Assembly: GCA_030605745.1 (NCBI GenBank)
Contig: JAUWHT010000061.1
Span: forward strand, 1 to 7,328
DNA from: Pirellulales bacterium
GTDB taxonomy: Bacteria > Planctomycetota > Planctomycetia > Pirellulales > Thermoguttaceae
Direction of reading: 5' to 3'
DNA: 7,328 nt
A model generated the notes under the pieces. That model was not told the origin of the DNA, made no database searches, and was given only the letters and a program-made list of their open reading frames with translations. The translations under genes and the position numbers were made by a program. Shown piece after piece: positions 5,307-7,328 of the stretch (positions are counted from its first letter, which is position 1; each line of letters begins with the position of its first letter).

Positions 5307-7328
5307 ATGTTTCACCCGGTCGAAAGTCCCGTTTCGTTCCCGAAGCTAGAGGAGGCGATCGCGCGGTTCTGGAAAGAGCGGCAGATTTACGAGAAATCGC
5401 TTGAGGCCCGAGCTCGTGCCCCAGCGTTCGTCTTCTATGAGGGTCCGCCCACGGCGAACGGACTGCCCCATCCGGGGCATTGCCTTACCCGGGCAATCAA
5501 GGACCTCTTCCCCCGCTACCATACTATGCGAGGATACCGCTGCGAGCGGAAAGGCGGCTGGGATACACACGGACTGCCGGTCGAAGTCGAGGTCTGCAAG
5601 GAACTGGGAATCCACAGCAAGAAGGAAATCGAAAGCTACGGCGTCGAGCCGTTCATCCGCAAGTGTGTCGAGAGCGTCTTCCGCTACACCAAGGAGTGGG
5701 AGGAGCTGACCGAGCGGCTGGGGTTCTGGATACATCTCGACGAGGCATACGTCACCTACCACCAGAGTTACGTGGAGAGCGTCTGGTGGGCGCTCAAAAA
5801 CCTCTTCGACCGTGGGCTGCTCTACCATGGCCACAAGGTCGTCTGGTGGTGGGCCCAAGGTGGAACCGCGCTGAGCGCCGGCGAAGTGGGCCAGGGCTAT
5901 CGCGAGGTGGCCGACCCGAGCATCTACGTCCGGTTCCCGTTGGTCGACCAGCCGGACGGCCGGTTCGGCGATGATACCGACCTGCTCGTCTGGACCACCA
6001 CGCCCTGGACGCTGCCGAGCAACCAGTTTGCCGCCGTCCGGCCCGACCTGGAGTATTCGGTCGTTTCCGTTAAGGGCGAGTCGCGCAAGCTGGTGATGGC
6101 CTCGGCACTGGTCGACCAGATCGCGTCGAAGTCGAAAAGGGAGTTCACCGTCGAGTCGACCATAAGCGGCGAGCAATTGATTGGCCGGCGGTACGTCCCA
6201 CCGTTCGATTACTATCAGAGGCAACCCCTTTGGGAGTTGGCGACTCATTATTTTGGTAGAGGATCTAGAGGATCAACTCCAGAAGAAGATAGAAATCAAG
6301 ATGTTACTCAATGGCAAAACGGTAAAAATGTCCGAGGTTTTGCCAATTGGCGAGTCGTGGAAGCCGAATTCGTGTCGGCTGACGCTGGCACTGGTATCGT
6401 TCATATTGCGCCCGCGTTCGGTGAAGACGATTGCGAGATTTTCAAGAAGATACGAGACCGTACGTCACCCTCCGGTAGTTGGAGTTGGAGGCCGAAAATG
6501 ATCTGCTCGGTCGCGCCCGACGGAACCTTCACCGCCGAAACGCCCGAGTTTGAAGGCCGCTGGGTCAAGGAAGCCGACGGCGATATCTGTCGCCGGATGC
6601 GCGCCTGCGGTGTGCTCTTCCACCAGGAACAGTACGTGCACGACTATCCGTTCTGCTGGCGTGCCGAAGAGGACCCGTTGATCCAGTACCCCCGCCGTGG
6701 CTGGTTCATCCGCACTGCGCAGCTTAGGGACAAGATGCTGTCCAACAACCGGCGGATCAACTGGCTGCCGGAACACATCCGCGATGGCCGGTTCGGCAAC
6801 TTCCTGGAGACGAACGTGGATTGGGCCCTCTCGCGGGAACGGTACTGGGGCACCCCGCTGCCGATCTGGGTCTGCGAGCAGACCGGCCACATGGAAGCGG
6901 TCGCCAGCTACGACGAGTTGCTGGGCAAGCCGGGCGTGACGGGGACCGAGGCCTGGGAAAAGGCCAAGCGGCAAAGCCCCGAGTTGCCCGATCACCTGTG
7001 CGTGCACAAGCCCTACATCGACGCGGTCACTTACGACTCGCCGAAAGCCAAAGGTGCGCGCATGCGGCGGGTTCCCGAGGTGATCGACTGCTGGTTCGAC
7101 TCCGGTGCGATGCCGTTCGCCCAATGGGGGTATCCGCACCAGCCGGGCTCCAAGAAGCGGTTCGAGGCCCAGTTTCCCGCCGACTTCATCAGCGAAGCCC
7201 TCGACCAGACCCGCGGGTGGTTCTATGGGCTGCTGGCGATCAGCACGCTGCTGTTCTCCCGGGCCGGCTCAGAGGGCCGGCTCACGTTGCCTGACATCGT
7301 GCCCAGGCAACCGTATCCGCATCCGTAC
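5307..7328 (+). CDS. ileS: Isoleucine--tRNA ligase, type 2 (3' partial)
   Basis: The first 674 codons of isoleucyl-tRNA synthetase, a cytoplasmic class I enzyme that charges tRNA-Ile and edits mischarged Val. The frame stays open to the window end; full length in this family is about 1000-1100 residues. ATG 5307 is the only start after an in-frame stop at 5280-5282, though no clear Shine-Dalgarno precedes it. Motifs in order: ATP-binding FVFYEGPPTANGLPHPGH with the HIGH motif as HPGH (55-58), GWDTHGLPVEVEV (84-96), editing-domain WTTTPWTLPSNQ (229-240) and GTGIVHIAPAFGEDD (361-375), NVDWALSRERYWGTPLPIW (503-521), VIDCWFDSGAMPFAQWGYP (592-610) and ISEALDQTRGWFYGLLAIST (628-647). KMSKS lies beyond the window. 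The usual C-x-R-C-G-T-A-L-S segment reads A-Q-G-G-T-A-L-S (183-190), so its zinc-type cysteines are gone. Type-2 enzymes are generally mupirocin-insensitive. An AT-rich patch falls at codons 313-348. Confidence 0.95.
   Translation, partial: MFHPVESPVSFPKLEEAIARFWKERQIYEKSLEARARAPAFVFYEGPPTANGLPHPGHCLTRAIKDLFPRYHTMRGYRCERKGGWDTHGLPVEVEVCKELGIHSKKEIESYGVEPFIRKCVESVFRYTKEWEELTERLGFWIHLDEAYVTYHQSYVESVWWALKNLFDRGLLYHGHKVVWWWAQGGTALSAGEVGQGYREVADPSIYVRFPLVDQPDGRFGDDTDLLVWTTTPWTLPSNQFAAVRPDLEYSVVSVKGESRKLVMASALVDQIASKSKREFTVESTISGEQLIGRRYVPPFDYYQRQPLWELATHYFGRGSRGSTPEEDRNQDVTQWQNGKNVRGFANWRVVEAEFVSADAGTGIVHIAPAFGEDDCEIFKKIRDRTSPSGSWSWRPKMICSVAPDGTFTAETPEFEGRWVKEADGDICRRMRACGVLFHQEQYVHDYPFCWRAEEDPLIQYPRRGWFIRTAQLRDKMLSNNRRINWLPEHIRDGRFGNFLETNVDWALSRERYWGTPLPIWVCEQTGHMEAVASYDELLGKPGVTGTEAWEKAKRQSPELPDHLCVHKPYIDAVTYDSPKAKGARMRRVPEVIDCWFDSGAMPFAQWGYPHQPGSKKRFEAQFPADFISEALDQTRGWFYGLLAISTLLFSRAGSEGRLTLPDIVPRQPYPHPY
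6243..6350 (+). other. AT-rich compositional patch within the ileS editing domain
   Basis: Over these 36 codons only 5 third positions are G or C, whereas the flanking ileS codons are mostly G/C-ending. AGA is used three times here although CGG/CGC are the usual Arg codons of the gene, and GAA, CAA and AAT replace GAG, CAG and AAC. A 9-base tandem repeat (TAGAGGATC, 6257-6274) encodes R-G-S units. The frame is kept and the conserved editing motif resumes just downstream. Confidence 0.75.

Noticed and set aside
5346..6248. 300-codon open frame on the minus strand
   Set aside because: Antisense to ileS, whose plus-strand frame shows an unbroken series of IleRS motifs; a high-GC third-position artefact.
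6181..6501. Open frame in the AT-rich patch reading like a helical protein (ILVEDLEDQLQKKIEIK)
   Set aside because: It is out of frame with ileS; the ileS frame stays open and recovers the editing motif, so a frameshift or nested gene is not needed.
6465..7139. 224-codon open frame on the minus strand
   Set aside because: Also antisense to ileS, with no recognisable domain.
1..7328. CRISPR arrays, tRNA or rRNA genes, known riboswitches
   Set aside because: No regularly spaced direct repeats, tRNA-like cloverleaf with T-loop signature, or rRNA-like sequence was seen. The 57-bp three-way palindrome is DNA-palindromic in both arms and sits in a coding frame, so it is not a tRNA. The ileS leader shows no recognisable T-box.

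Overview
The window is GC-rich bacterial DNA and most likely comes from a planctomycete (Planctomycetota, Pirellulales-like). This rests on gene content and style: a LamG protein carrying propeller-type repeats, a type-2 isoleucyl-tRNA synthetase with an HPGH form of the HIGH motif, a divergent FabF-like ketosynthase, short very acidic proteins, and abundant palindromic repeat debris. No database search was possible, so the taxon is an inference from recalled families.

Layout, left to right. Positions 1-1169 (+) hold the 3' part of a LamG/concanavalin-like protein whose two lectin halves flank four Kelch-like repeats. Positions 1198-1582 (+) hold a decayed REP-associated tyrosine transposase (RAYT) missing large internal pieces. 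It is followed by a perfect 16-bp inverted repeat (1585-1687) and by a short gene remnant on the minus strand (1708-1776). A promoter near 1916-1945 leads into a Glu-rich single-pass membrane protein (1986-2531, +). That gene converges on, and overlaps by 109 bases, a FabF-like ketosynthase (2423-3736, -) that lacks the catalytic cysteine and carries a 57-bp double-REP palindrome inserted in frame. A divergent intergenic region (3737-3949) separates the ketosynthase from an 82-residue Asp-rich protein (3950-4198, +), which is followed 25 bases later by purine nucleoside phosphorylase (4224-5081, +). After a 225-base gap with a large REP-like hairpin comes the first 674 codons of ileS (5307-7328, +, running off the window).

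Functionally the window is a patchwork rather than one pathway: purine salvage, tRNA charging, a fatty-acid or polyketide-type condensing-enzyme homologue, and a probable surface or secreted lectin-like protein. The common thread is mobile palindromic DNA: a dead RAYT, its flanking inverted repeat, an in-gene REP pair with GGAG tetranucleotides, and an intergenic hairpin with GTAG directly 5' of a perfect stem. The most unusual points are the cysteine-less ketosynthase with its repeat-derived peptide, the abrupt AT-rich patch inside the ileS editing domain, and the Asn-to-Asp change at the purine-specificity position of the phosphorylase. I did not find a coherent new defence or biosynthetic system here.
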